NCBI GenBank assembly: GCA_023105745.1
Contig: JALGQZ010000002.1
Location: 41,151,997-41,215,996, forward strand
DNA: 64,000 nucleotides
From: Austropuccinia psidii
Lineage: Eukaryota; Basidiomycota; Pucciniomycetes; Pucciniales; Sphaerophragmiaceae
Direction of reading: 5' to 3'
Shown here: positions 12,231 to 24,721 of the stretch, piece after piece
Layout of the letters: every line of letters starts with the position of its first letter
Position numbering within the stretch: position 1 is the first letter of the stretch
Position numbers and translations under genes: made by a program
Notes under the pieces: generated by a model
Databases searched by the model: none
Seen by the model: only the letters and a program-made list of their open reading frames with translations
What the model was told of the DNA's origin: nothing

Positions 12231-14927
12231 AATTATCTGTCTTTGTTGTTATTCAAATCCATTCCATACATGATTAAGTGATCATTTCCCAATATGAAAT
12301 GGGTACTAGCAAAGTTTTTCATAACAACAAATTCAACAGTTATTCTTAAATTTCCATTGATATGTGAGAATATGACAGTAGTTTCATATATGCCCAATGC
12401 TGACCTTGGATTACTAGCACTGTTTAATTTTATGCCATCAATTGGTAATAATTGATCTTCAAAATTTGGTACACAATTTTTAAGAAAAGATTTCTCAATA
12501 CAAGAGTAGAAAGATCCTGGGTCAAGTAGGAGGTTAGTGGGTTTGTTATCAATTATCACTCCTGTTATACAGGAACTACCAGCTGTATAACCTTTTCCCC
12601 TATTTGGTTTGGCTTTCATAAGTTGTGCATCTTGAACTTTTGACAAAACAAGTTGACCATTGCTAAATTGTGGCAAGTGGGAATAAGATTTCATGATTTC
12701 AAATGGGAAATAAATATTTTCAATATCTTTTGAAGATTCAGAAAATATTGGTGATTTATCATCTGAATTTTCTTCATTTACATCATCCTTTTCAACACAA
12801 GGTTCCTTCTCAATGTCAATTTCATTTATTTTTCCCTTTTGGGGACATGCGTTAGCTAAATGTGTGGTGCTCTGGCAGATATGGCACTTTCTGATCACAT
12901 CTGCAGATTTATAATTCATATTATTAGAGTTTTGTTTGGAACTTTTTTCCACAGAATCTTTCCAGGGTGTATTCAACCTTGTTTTAAGATTCACCCTACT
13001 ATAACCACTTCTTGTTCTGGTGGTTACTTCTTCCAATATATTCATAAGAGCCTTTTATGAAGATTGCTCAGTTGTCCTGATTTTGACAGCATGCTCTAAG
13101 TCCACTCCACATTGTCTCAGAATTTCTCTGTGGATCATAAATTCTGAAATGTCAGGATATAATTCTGTTAATCTATATTTCTGTTGGCAAAAACATGGTA
13201 AATCTTTGTCTTTGTCAGAATTAAATTTGGTAGATTCAAAGGCTGTTTCTACCTTAAATCTCCAAAAATAATTGGCCTAGTTATTAATAATTTGGTTTTT
13301 CACCAAATCCAGCTTTGTTATACATGTGCTTATCTTAATTTGATATACCATCTATGAGCTGATTTGGTAAACAAGGTTTTGAATCTTGCTGTTACCAATC
13401 TTTCTTGTAATTCAAAATCTTCTCTAATCATGTCAATACCTCTGATGAACTCCATATGATCATATTCTCATTCACCACTGAAGTAAGGCCATTCTTTGAG
13501 AAGCTGTTGGCCCATTGATGGTTGCAAGTTAGGGAAAGAAGTGGAAAATTCATTATTTAAATGTGAATTTCCCAAATCCAATACTTGGGGGTTGGAATTT
13601 CTTGTACCTTCATTTTTATTCACAGGTGTAGATATTCTTGGTAAGGTTTGCAGTAATTGTTCAATGTCATTCATTTTACTGGGGCTACAACTTTGGGAAT
13701 TTCTGAATTCATGTTGGAAGCCTTGTATTCAATTTATTACTTCAATCTTATACATTTCTTCTTTATGTGTCAAGTCTTTCCATAATTCTGTCTGTCTAGT
13801 ATTATTGGAAATAACTTGATTCAATTTGACTGTTAATTTTGATACTTCCTCTTGTGAGGTGTCAAAACACTTTTTCAAGGAAATTGCATATGTCTCTACT
13901 TCAGTGAATGAATTTAAATACCATAAAGGACTTTATTATTATCTTATTTGATGATATTTATGGCTTGTTTCATTCTTGTTTCAATTATGTCATAAATATT
14001 GAATTTAGAATATTTATCTGTAAATTCTTTCTTAATTTCAGATTGTTCATTTATCTTATTACCAAATGAATTTCCATTATTGGAAGGTTTAATTGTTCTT
14101 AAACCTTTTTCAAAACACATGAGTATTTCATTTATTTGGCTCAAACTTAGCTTATTTGTCTTAAACCTGTTACAAATTGATGAATATTTATCAGAAATAT
14201 GACTTTTTACATCATTTATATCTTTGTGCAAAGTTGGAATGGCATACAGAATGTCAGAAATAATTTCTGATATTTTAACCTGGCTTCCTCCTTTTTCCGT
14301 AATTCCATCATAGTTATGGCCATCTGAAACACATTTTCCATGGCATCCTGCTGGATCATTGGGATTCTATAGCACTGACTGTATGAGCTTGTGGCTGGTG
14401 CCCTTCCTTTGCACTTTTTCTGGGCTTGTGGCTGCTTTTTCACGTTGGGCTTGCTGCTTCTGGATATTGGGGCTATTTTGGCACTTGCTTGGGTGGTGGA
14501 GGGTTGTTTTTCCTCAATTCTGCTGTTAAAGGAATCTTTTTTTCTTTCCATCAATGGATGCTATCCATTGAGTAACTTGCAAGTGTTGGGATGGCCCAGG
14601 AAATTTCTCACAGTAAGGTAAGAATTCAAGCAGTTTTTGAACATATCTGCAAGGATATGGTACTCTTTGTTCTTCAGGGAATTGTTTTAAGCCTTCTGGC
14701 TGACTTTGTATATGTCCACACAGGCTTCATGTGGGATTTTCAGCTCCGTTTGAAGGTAAAACAGTATTATCAACTTCAGAATGGCATAGGTTGTCAGTTT
14801 GGCCTTCATTTAATGACCCTTGTCCTTCTGTAACGGATTTTTGTCTGCCATAATCACTTCCATAACCTTTTTGGGATCTGCTTGAGGGGCTATAGCTTGC
14901 CCCTGATCTGGTAGAACGAATAATCAT
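12231..14927 (-). pseudogene. A2 gypsy element: Gag and protease, decayed
   Basis: From the ATG at 14927 the minus strand gives the Gag N-terminus (STRSGASYSPSSRSQKG) and a helical region (13944-14231, KINEQSEIKKEFTDKYSKF). The capsid-type region (LLKEWPYFSGE near 13470) and a long open piece (12233-13045) with a CCHC knuckle (CHICQSTTHLANAC) and protease (LLLDPGSFYSC) follow. At 12452-12454 this copy has a CAA Gln codon where A1 has its TAA stop. Frameshifts and stops separate the pieces, so it is inactive. Part of it (14216-14554) is read in the frame that overlaps gag in A1. Confidence 0.92.
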
Positions 14928-15180
14928 TATTAAAAAAGCTTAAAATAGTAATTCTACATCAAAAAACTTACTATTCACCAACTTCTTAGCTTTCTGGAGA
15001 GTATTACTTATGTCCAAATTGATTCTTGTTGATTGTTCTGAGTTATCATAACGGCACTATTATGCTCAGAATTGAAAGTATTTCCAGGGATAATGATATT
15101 TCCAACACTAAAATAAATAAAAAGCAATTGATCAAGTAAAAGAGGTTTTTTCAAAAGAGAAATGAAAATAAAACCTCACT
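14907..15180 (-). pseudogene. A2 leader exon and splice signals
   Basis: On the minus strand an A at 15180 is followed by GTGAGG (donor 15179) and ends at TTTTAG (15108). The exon 15107-14972 starts TG. A second donor, GTAAGT (14971-14966, full consensus), pairs with an acceptor ACCAG ending at 14908. Both introns are close in length to those of A1 (72 against 79 nt; 64 against 64 nt). The joined frame reads LVNNQGQAIAPQADPKKV, matching A1 LANNQEPATTPQAAPKKV. The gag ATG (14927-14925) lies inside the second intron. The leader exon itself has a frameshift in this decayed copy. Confidence 0.6.
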
Positions 15181-15324
15181 TATAATATGAAAAGGTTTTA
15201 TCTTTTATTAATGTTTTGAATTATAAGTATTTTTTATGTATTTTAAATTTTCCAATATAAGAAAAAAGATTTAAAAAGTAAAAAAATTATGTCACAGGTG
15301 AAATATCACAGCTGGGCCCCCAAA

Positions 15325-17112
15325 TGTAAGGTGTGGATATGAAACTTTCATTAAAAATCAAGTACTTTTCCTGTGTTCAAAATTTGTATAAGGTACAATA
15401 TGTTATAAATGTCAAGATTTGATATTTTGAACAGAAAATATGCCAAATTTATTGTTTTTAACTTTATAAGTATAAAACAATTATATTATAAAGATTTATT
15501 GTTTTGCCAACAATAAAAATTAATCCAAAAATACTCTACAAGAGAGATTTAAGGCTACAAGAGAAATTTCATTTGGAATTAATTGAGAAAAGAACTGCAA
15601 GTAATTAATATAAGAAAAAAGTCTTGAAAAAGATTATTGAAGGGAAAACACACCCAAAAGTGACCAGAGTGAATTTGGAAGCAAAGTAACAAAGCCAACA
15701 GTGATTAAAGATGCTTTAATTCACTTATGGGGTGGTTCAAGGGTAAAAATGATTATAATGATTTTTTCACATGGTCAAAGATCTCAAAATAATTCAAGAA
15801 AGTTGGCTGTAATATTTTATTGATTGGTTTAACATTGTTCAAACTAATCATAAAAGGAAAAGATTCTAACATGAAGAGAAAAGTGGGGCAAATAAGACAT
15901 TCTTTTATAGCCACCAATTTTTTTACTCAAGAAGTAAAATTAGCTCCTTTCAGTACTGGAAAACACTGTGACAACAGAAAAGCCAATTATGGAATCATTG
16001 AACCCTGATTTAGACCAAGAAAGAGCTGGTTTTAGCCATTTTTTCTATTTTCAGCCACTGTAAACCCTTAAATCAGCCATTGCTATAGTAGTACCTTGTT
16101 TCAAGCCTTTGAAACAAGTCAGTATCTGTGTAAGAGATTTCAGAATAATTTAAAACTGTTTTTCCTATGATTATTTTTACTTAAGGTTATTTTTACCCTC
16201 TTGGAAACAGTTAAAACTGCCCTGGTTGGTATCAATACCTCATCATCAATTGAGTCACAGACCCTGTGACTTGATTTCAGGCCAAAAGTAATAAACCTTT
16301 GTGTGAATTTCGACAACCCATGACTGTCAGCAAGAAATTTGGGGGAGTCTGGCACCCTTGGAGCCAATATTTCTTTTCCACCCCAGAATTAATCTTTCCA
16401 ATTCATTTTTTCATTAATCCCTCATCATTTATTATACTTGTAATTTACATATGTAATTCAATTGAGTTTTTACTTACAGTACACAGATGTAATAATTGAT
16501 ACCTCATATGTAAATCAAAGTTCACTTATGCAATACATGTGCACATTTTGACATTTCAATTGAAAATACTACAATTCCTTAGAGCTTCTTAATTACACAC
16601 CCCACCTCAATTATAACAAACAAATTGATGGTTAAAACCACATGTGGTGTGAATTAAATTAAGTTTTTGAGGATTTTCAATTTTTATACAGAAAATACTA
16701 AAAACTTAATTTAAGCTTTTTAGGATTTAGTTACAGATATTTTACCCAGAGGTTACCCAACCTTATTTTTGATGTGTAATACAATGGTGAAATGATTTTC
16801 ATATGTTTATTAATTGGATAAACAGCTATAATAATTTTTACTTAACGTTTTTCCAAAAATATTTTAATTTTTGATATTTTTGTTGAAAATTCATTTTTAC
16901 TTGATTTTTTCAAGAATGTGTTTTCACAATTTTAAATTTCAAAGTAATTTCACTTATAAATTATAATTGAAATTTTGATTTTATATATAAAATTAATACT
17001 TACATTTTAATTTATGTTTTTTATGATATAAATAAATTTATTTTCTTTATAATTATCTTATTTTTTATTCTTGGTGGTCTTTTGGGTATATAAGATACCT
17101 CTAAGGCTCACA
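15325..17112 (-). repeat. 5' LTR of A2 (minus orientation)
   Basis: On the minus strand it starts TGTGAGCCTTAGAGG... or a close variant at 17112 and ends CCACACCTTACA at 15325. The primer-site block (TTTGGGGGCCCAGC) follows. About 1.79 kb, clearly alignable with the A1 LTRs but much diverged. A TATAAAAG box is conserved at 15902-15909 (reverse). The flanking AACCC at 17113 cannot be matched because the other end of A2 is not in the window. Confidence 0.9.
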
Positions 17113-18537
17113 AACCCTTTTATTTTATAAAAGAAATGAATAAAAGCTAATATTATTTTAGAATATCACAGTATTTCATTTCAAAAGGAAACTTCAATTG
17201 AAAGATGATAATCCACCAGGTAGAAATCTCATAAGATCCATAGTTCTTTCTTTTTTGAAAAAGAATAAGCCAAGGGGGTAGATAATCCCATGGTATAATT
17301 GCACCTTTTTCTCTCAACAGACCAATTTTTCAATTTACTCAAGCAACAGTACATTCCTTCTGCTATCCAGCTGTGAATAATATGCATATTATTAAATTTC
17401 TAAGTGGGGGGATTTTGGATAGTTTTAGGTGTGAGAAAAATATGCAATGAGTGGATACTTACCATTCTCCCATTGTTATAATTATGAATACCACAAGGAA
17501 AGAAGTGTGGTTTTTCTCTTCATTAAGTTTCTACACATATTTCAGCTTTTGATAAATAAAATAAACAAAAAAATATGTTTTTGTTTTTGTTTTTTTGAGG
17601 AATAAATTTAAGTTTGGCTAATAAATTTAAGTTTGGCTTTTAGAAAATAAATCAGCTTTCATGTTTTGTCAAAGGCTAATTAATCCCTTTCTGAGGTTAT
17701 ACTTTTATCTTTGGAACAACTTGTTGAGGGAAAGCTCAAAGCTATGTTGATCAATCCTTCTTTTTAATGGTACAGCTTTTGTGAGATCTTCTGCAGTATA
17801 ATTCTTCTTATTCAGAAGTATTACTTTCAGAACAAAGAGAAATTGAATGTTGAAATTCTGAAAAATTATTCAGGATGAGTAAAACGTCATTTTCAAAGAA
17901 GGAAAGAATACTTTAGAAACAGAAACGTTTATATCAGAGATTTTTTCAATTTCATCTTATAAACACTTATAATCAATCTCCAAAAGAAAAATCTACCAAT
18001 TGCAATAGATTTGAAGAGAAAGAGGACATATAATAAAGCCCTTTTTATTCATAATATAAAGAATTCCAAAGTTCCTTTGAGCAAAAAACATGTATTTTCA
18101 GTGGAAATAGCTCTTTACAACTGCATATCAGGAATGAGGAAAAATGAGGAATTATAACCCACAAGTAGATTTGATAGCAGTCAAGGATAAATCCATATTG
18201 AAATATAAATAGAACAGTATTTGAGGTCAAATATAATTAATAATATAAAACTTTCAGACACCCAAGTGTCAAGTATTACAAAGCTCTTTGATATCACATA
18301 ATTACATATATTGTTCATTTTAATCAAAGTTATATTGATAAACTTCATAGGTATATTGATCAGATTCAACAGTTTTCCAAGTAATACTAAGCTTATTGAA
18401 GAAAAGAAGGAATGTAAATTTAATATAAGAACTATCTTCAAGTGCAAAAATGGGATTTGTGAGAAAATTAAATCTGGTTAAAATAAAAAAAATTTGGGAG
18501 AACCTAATTCTTAATCACAAAATAGGATAGCCAATTG
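17113..18537. other. Non-coding stretch, nothing recognised
   Basis: AT-rich sequence with short T and A runs and a short direct duplication (AATAAATTTAAGTTTGGCT, near 17600-17640). No ORF in it resembles a known family. Confidence 0.5.
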
Positions 18538-20541
18538 AAATGAAAACCATTTTTATATTTTTCATTTTCTATAAGTGGTGGATTTCAAATCAATTTCTAA
18601 AATCTTACAGCAATTAGTTGTGCATTTGCATGATTTGAAGCAGGCAGAATATTCAAAACAACCCCAAAAATAGCACAGATATAAGAAAATTGTATGAAAA
18701 ACCATTTTTTTCAAGTAAGGAAGGTGGTGGTTGGAAGTCAAAACATGGAAAATATCCTTTTTTTTGGAAAACAGGAATACCAAGCTTTGTTCTGCAGTTG
18801 CATGCTTTAGACATGGAGGAATATTGAAAACACCCCCAAACATGGCCCAGATGCAGCAAAATTGTATGAAAAAATGTTTTTTTCAGGGACCAAGGATGAT
18901 GTTTGCAAAAAAATGTGCAAAAAATCCTTTCATCATTGGAAAAAAATATGCTCACACTTGGTTCTAACGCTGCATAGTTGAAACATTAGGAATATTGAAA
19001 ACAACCTCAAAAATTGCGGAGAGCCTGCAAAGTTGTATGAAAAAATGATTTTTTTCAGGGGGGTGGTGGTTGAAGATCCAAATGTGCAGAAATATTTACA
19101 TCTTTGGAAGAAAAATATCTTCATACTTGGTCATGTAGTTCCATGGTCAAAAAATGGAGGAATTTTGAAAACAACCCCAAAAATGGTGCAGATTCAGGAA
19201 GATTGTATGACCAACCCATTTTTTGAGGGATGGAGGATGGTGGTTGCAAATACAAATGTAAAGAATATTTTTTTATGCTGAAAATAAGTATACTCACACT
19301 CATTTCTACAGTTTCATGGTTGAAACATGTGGGAATGCTGAAAACAAGCCTGAAAATTGTGCAAATTGGGCAGAATTATATGTAAAAATGATTGTTTTGG
19401 GGGGAAGGAGGTTTGTGGGTGCAAATCCAAATGTGAAAAAAAATGGTTGGAAAGAAATATCCTCACACTTTGTTATGCAGTTGCATGGTTGAAACATGGA
19501 GAAATATTGAAAACAACCTCAAAAATGATTCAGATCCAGCAAGATTGTATGAAAACCCATTTTTTGAGGGCAGGAGGGTGGTGGTTTCAAACCAAAATGT
19601 GCAAAAAAACATTCCATGGTTTGGAAAATATATAATTACAATTTTTTCTGCAGTTGCATTATTAAAACATGGAGGAATATTGAAAACACCGCCAAAAAGT
19701 ATGCAGATCAAGCAAATTTCTATGAAAAGCCCATTTTTTGCACGGATGGGAAGCTGGTGGTTGCAAATGTAAATGTGAAACATGTTTTTTCATTTTTGGA
19801 AAAAAATTTTCTTACAGTTGGTTCTGCAGTGGCATGGTTGAAACATGGAGAAATATTGAAAAAAAATTGCTCAGACCATGCAAAATTGTATGAGAAAATG
19901 TTTGTTTTCAGGGAAGAAGGGTGGTGGTTGCAAATAAAAATTTGAAAAAGAAATCCATGGTTGGAAAAAAAACATCTTCACACATGGTTCTGAAGTCACA
20001 TGGTTAAAACATGTAGCAATATCAAAAACAACCCCAAAAATGATGTGAATTCAACAAAATTGTATGACCAGCCCTTTTTTTGAGGCAAGGAGGGTGGTGG
20101 TTTCAGAACATTACATGCAAAATATTATTTCATTGTTGGGAAAACATATAATCACACTTTATCCTGCAGTTTCATTCTGAAAACACTCCCACAAGTGGTG
20201 CAGATCAAGCAAATTTCCATTAAAAACCCATTTTTCCAGCAATAGGAGATGGTGTTTGCAAATATTAGTGTGGAAAAAAAAAATTTACAGTTGGAAAAGA
20301 GTATCCTCAAGCTTTCTTCTGCAGTTGATCTGTTGAAGAATGGAGAAATGTTAAAAAACAACCTCATAAATTGTGCAGATCCTGAAAAATTGTATTGAAA
20401 AATCATTCTTTTCAGGAAAGTAGGGTGGTGGTTTCAAATAAAAATGCACAATATTATTCATGGTTGAAAGAACATTATCTTCACACTTGGGTCTGCAGTT
20501 GCATGGTTGAAAAATGGAGAAATATTGAAAACAACTCAACA
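18538..20541. repeat. Tandem array of about 11-12 diverged ~170-bp units
   Basis: The landmarks recur in fixed order: CATGG.GGAATATTGAAAAC, an A-rich CCCCAAAAAT, GATTGTATGAAAA, CCATTTTTT, GGGTGGTGGTT, GCAAAT, then a T-rich GGAAAA block and CACACTTGGTTCTGCAGTTG. The GGTGGTGGTT landmark falls near 18722, 18896, 19062, 19230, 19408, 19577, 19752, 19921, 20093, 20250 and 20426. Spacings are 157-178 bp. Unit lengths are not multiples of three and no frame persists, so I read it as satellite-like DNA and not as a gene. Units differ by substitutions and small indels, so the array is old. Confidence 0.9.
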
Positions 20542-21056
20542 AGCTGGAGGGGATTTTCCTAGTCAGGAGAAGTGCTGAAGGACCATTTTTGTCCTTAGCA
20601 AGAGAATACACTGCTCCCTTTTTGTAACAGGAACAAGGGGTTTTAAAGGTGTTTATCATTATGAAATTGGCCACAATGAGCAAATTTAAGTGCCAAGCCA
20701 TCAATTAAGACAAAAAAATTCCTCATCAAGAAATAAAAAAAAACCAGAAGAATCTTGCATCAAATGGGAATCATGGAGATTGAAGAATAAGAAAAGAGTA
20801 AAGTGGAATCCAAAATCAAGCCTAAACGAGCTTGAGAATCAATATAACTCCTTGAATTAGGGAAGGAGGTCCTTCCATGACTTAAACTGCAGGACTTGTA
20901 TACCTAATATACAGGGGTTAGACCCCTAGTTGTAGGTCCTGTATGACCTGAAACTACATTTTTTATGGAAGAAAGAAGTAAGAAGAATTTTGAAGACCTC
21001 AATATTTCAGGACACTAACAAAATTATTTAACAGAATTAAAAATCACTAAATAAAG
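20542..21056. other. Intergenic stretch with a short hairpin
   Basis: No gene is seen. Around 20890-20942 there is an imperfect palindrome: CAGGACTTGTA on the left, AGGTCCTG on the right, and an inner GGGGTTAGACCCC stem. It lacks tRNA landmarks. Confidence 0.45.
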
Positions 21057-22735
21057 ATGGATGACCAAATTTTAGCAGCCAAATATAAATCAGTCCTGAG
21101 GAAGGTGAGACCAGTCAATGGGCCAATACTTCAAGACCTCAATCCACCTTTTTCAATAAATCCTTATGAAACACCCTTATCACCAAACCCATCTATATTT
21201 CAAGAAGCCTTCAAAGTCACCCATGAAAGACTGCAAGCAGTTAATTTTGGCCCAGAAGGATCGTTATCAAATTAATAAATCAATTTATTCAAAATGTAAT
21301 TAACTTAAGGGAAAAAGCAATAGCTTTCTCTGAAGAAGAAAGAGGATTACTCAAACATTCATATGGAAAACCTTGCAAGATACCAGTAATACCTCATGAA
21401 CCTTGGCAGAGAAAATCAATTCCCATTTTCAAATCAATTTTACCTCAGTTTACTGAATTAATTGAAGAAAAAATCAGGAATGGACTCTATAAGCAATACA
21501 CCTCAAGCTACACAAGCCCAATATTTTGTGTGTCTAAATCAAATGGGAAACTCATAATTCTTCATGGCCTTTAGGAAATCAAAAATTCACCATCAAGGAT
21601 GCTGGCTTACCATCTCACATTATAGAATTTGTAGATGCATTTGCAGGAAGAGCATGCTATGGACTAGGAGACATCATTGGGAGATATACTGAAAGGGAAT
21701 TAGATGTTACTACAAGACCCCTCACCACTTTTGAAACACCCCTTGGAAGGATGCAAATCACAAGACTACCCCAAGAAGCCACCAACTCAGTAGCTGTATA
21801 CCACTCCCAAATGACCGGGATATTCCAAGAATAAATACCAGAGTGTAGGAATTTTTATTGAATATGGAGGAATAAAAGGACCAAGATCACTTTAAAATCA
21901 GGAAACACTGCCATGAAACCCCTCAATCAGAAGATTTGTGTGGGAATATGCCATAAAATTAGAAAGATATTTCTTTCAGAATTGAAGAAGCAGGACTTAC
22001 TATCTCAGGATCAAAGTTTGCATGCTGTGTTCCAGCTTTGGAAAAAGTAGGGCATTTTGTATAGCTCAAAGGAAGAACAATTTCAAAACAAAAGACCAAC
22101 AAGATTAAAAATTGGCCAACACCTCTCAACAAGAAGTAAATAAGAGGATTTCTTGGACTTTGTGCCTATGTAAGGATGTTTATTGAAAACTTCTCACAAG
22201 TTGCATTGCCACTAAGAAGGCTCACCAGAGAAGATGTTGACTGAGACTGGGATCAAAAATGTGAAGAAGCTTTCCATAAGATCAGAAGAATAGTTGGAGA
22301 AGAAATAACCCTCACAAAATTGGATTATGACAAAGGAGCAGAAAGAATTAAGCTAGCAGTAGATTCAAGCTACATTTCTGCAGGAGTGGTACCCACTCAA
22401 GGAGACAAAGAAGTAAAGGACAGACAAGTATTATATGAATCAATAAATTTTTCAAGATTGGAATCAAAATACTCACATCCCCAACTGGAGCTCTGTGGAG
22501 TTGCAAGAGTTTTTAAGAAGTTTAAAGAAATACTTTGGGGACAAGACTTTGAACTGAAGGTTTATGCCAAGGCCTTAATTGAAATGATCAACACCCCTTG
22601 TTTACCTAATGCCCCCATCACAAGATGGGTGGCTTTCATTCAACTATTTTCCTTTTATTTGGTACACAAACCAGGGAAAAATTTCACTATGCCAGATGGG
22701 CTATCCAGATGACCAAAAAACTCAGAAGAAGGTGA
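21057..22735 (+). pseudogene. Gypsy-type RT-RNase H relic (third lineage, C)
   Basis: A plus-strand series of broken frames. 21057-21275 reads LNPPFSINPYETPLSPNP and VNFGPEGSLS. 21300-21840 includes YTSPIFCV, FAGRACYGLGDI and TTFETPLGRMQITRLPQ. Near 21850 the RT active site reads FIEYGGIKGP; from memory related elements have two Asp there, so the catalytic residues seem lost. 22320-22712 is an RNase H with LAVDSSYISAGVVP, SHPQLELCGVARVFKKF and the closing MPDGLSR. The sequence differs from families A and B. No integrase, gag or LTR could be tied to it. Stops and frameshifts make it a relic. Confidence 0.85.
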
Positions 22736-23560
22736 AGATGCACCAGAATTTGATGAAGAATAAAATTGAATCAAGCCACACCCTGGATTTGGCACTAAGA
22801 ATGTAAATTCACTCAATTTTTCAGGAATACAGGTACCAACAAAACAAGAAGGATTTTTTAAGAGGATGCAACAATATTTCAGGAAAATGAAAAATCTCTT
22901 AAGCTGGATTTCCAATTAATTTTTGAAGGAATCTTAATTTTCTTTAATAGTAATTAAAAAGGTTAATTTCAAAGCTAATTACCAATTAGACAAGTGAGAA
23001 AATATGCTTAAAACTTGATTTATACACAGATAACATTCAATTTTAATCCATGTGAAGCCTTCAAGCAAATCCATTAAGAATTGGATTGTTAATGAATTTT
23101 TGAAGGTATTGCTATTTTTCCATTTAAAATAGCAATACACGCCAAACCTTAACCTTTGATAAGGCTTTGACTCTTATAGCTTTAAGGATTGTAGATTATT
23201 TAAGCTTTGACAGTTTGTAAAGCCTTGATTACAAGCTTGCATATTGGGATTTACTCTTTGGCAGCTTGAAATTTCTGTCCAAATTGGGATAAAGCCAGTT
23301 TAAACTTTAAAGTTGGATCAAAGTCGAATCTTAAAGCTTAAAGAAGGTTGAAAATCCTCCAATACAGGCGGAAAACCTTAACTGAATACTTACAGATTCA
23401 AAAGGTGGGTACTGCAGCTCTGTTTGGGCTGTTTCCTTTGTCCCACCTTTCTGTGTGGTTTTGCCCTGTTATTTATGCAAAGCCATAATATGGCCTTAAA
23501 TCCTTTTAAATTGAGCTCACAAGCAATTTACATTCTGTATGGCAAATCCTGAGCCAATTC
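22736..23560. other. No gene recognised
   Basis: AT-rich sequence after the RNase H relic, with no family-like ORF. Its place suggests the remainder of the decayed element, but I see no diagnostic motif. Confidence 0.4.
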
Positions 23561-23921
23561 AGTAAATATACACAACACCTCAATTTTAACTAAACTTTTG
23601 GTAAGTTTGCATAAACCTTATGCAACTTTAAATCAAGCTTATTTCGGCTTAAATTTGACAATTTCAAATTTTTTTAAAAAAGTTGCAATTGTATTGTAAG
23701 ATTCTTAAATCTTCTAATAGCATAAGGAATATCCATTTTTGGGTGTAACACCCTATGGGTCTACCCTGGGGTATTTTTTGTGTAGAATCCAAAAGTGACA
23801 TAATAATCATACCTTTTTTGTTATTTTTTATGCTAAATTCAATTGATGAGTCTTTCTAAGACTAAATAAACTACATAAAAATTTATTTGTGGCCTTATGG
23901 GTATGTCATACATATCTCACA
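23561..23921 (-). repeat. Fragment of an A-like LTR
   Basis: Minus-strand reading starts TGTGAG at 23921, then ACATACCCATAAGGCCAC, which resembles the A LTR start (ATATACCCAAAAGACCAC). Near 23561-23585 it contains GTTAAAATTGAGGTGTTGTG, a block identical to part of the A1 LTR. The middle is too diverged to align by eye, and the far end was not found. Confidence 0.55.
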
Positions 23922-24189
23922 GGCTCTCAAAGGTCATTAATCCAACTCTGGTAGTATGGTAGATGGCTACAGAGATGATTGACACAGTCAATCAGAAGCC
24001 ATTGAACAGTATTTAGTGAAATTTGAGTACCATGAACCAAAGGGGATTGGACCAGTTCAATTAAAAAGAGATCTACCACAATAAAAACTCCATGAGAAAA
24101 AATGTAATTATACCACAAATGCTCAAATATTTTTGGAAACACCAAAAATAGGACAGGGTTACATCAATGAAAGATAAATAAAGCTGTAT

Positions 24190-24700
24190 GTATACATTCA
24201 AAATGAGAAATATCCAAAAATCATTGACACAGGAGATACCTGCTCATTAGTGGCCAAGGAATACTTGGACAGAGCCTTACCTATGTAGAATGCAGGATTT
24301 CTATACACAGAATCCAGAGACTTCAGGAATAATGAAAACAGTGGGTACCATTAAAACCAAGATTGAAATCCCTCACAGTCATGGAAATGTTAAGATTCAC
24401 CCTGAAGTTTTAGTACTTGAAAAGGCTAGAATAATTGGATTATTCTTGGGTTCAGATGACCAAAGGATGTATGGAATAAGCATACATTACAGAAAGAGTA
24501 CCTAAATCACAATAGCCAATTCTAAAGATATAAAATTTCCTAATTCTTACAACACAAGGAGGAAACCAATGACCAAAAGTTTGGATGGATTAAAAAACAA
24601 ACCACTAGACTGTGAGAATATTTCTACAGGAGACCTTTTGACACAAGATGACATTAGATTCAGTACCTCACAGGGGATAAGAGAGTCACATCAATGATGA
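24190..24700 (+). pseudogene. B-like gypsy protease relic with internal deletion (element D)
   Basis: A frame carries PKIIDTGDTCSLVAKEYLDRA, the aspartic protease active site (Asp codon at 24226). A second frame (24290-24505) continues with KIEIPHSHGNVKI and GSDDQRMYGISIHY, the C-terminal half of the protease seen in B. RT, RNase H and integrase are absent. Protease-side sequence runs directly into the element's end (ATCAATGATGAGCC and a polypurine tract), so several kilobases of pol have been deleted. It is inactive. Confidence 0.8.
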
Positions 24701-24708
24701 GCCTTTTT

Positions 24709-24721
24709 CAGAGGGAGGCTA
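24709..24721 (+). promoter_or_regulatory. Polypurine tract of element D
   Basis: CAGAGGGAGGCTA (approximate boundaries) directly before the LTR start, the same layout as in B at 9137-9148. Confidence 0.7.

Noticed and set aside
18538..20541. CRISPR-like array
   Set aside because: Whole units are repeated and there are no short identical repeats with unique spacers. The genome is eukaryotic.
18731..20704. Series of ORFs on both strands in the tandem array
   Set aside because: Unit length varies and is not a multiple of three, so frames are not kept from unit to unit. The pattern is explained by the DNA repeat.
20890..20942. Possible tRNA gene
   Set aside because: It folds as a hairpin but lacks the T-loop sequence and cloverleaf spacing.
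23927..24145. Minus-strand frame as an integrase fragment
   Set aside because: A faint resemblance only. No catalytic DDE or HHCC motif could be placed.
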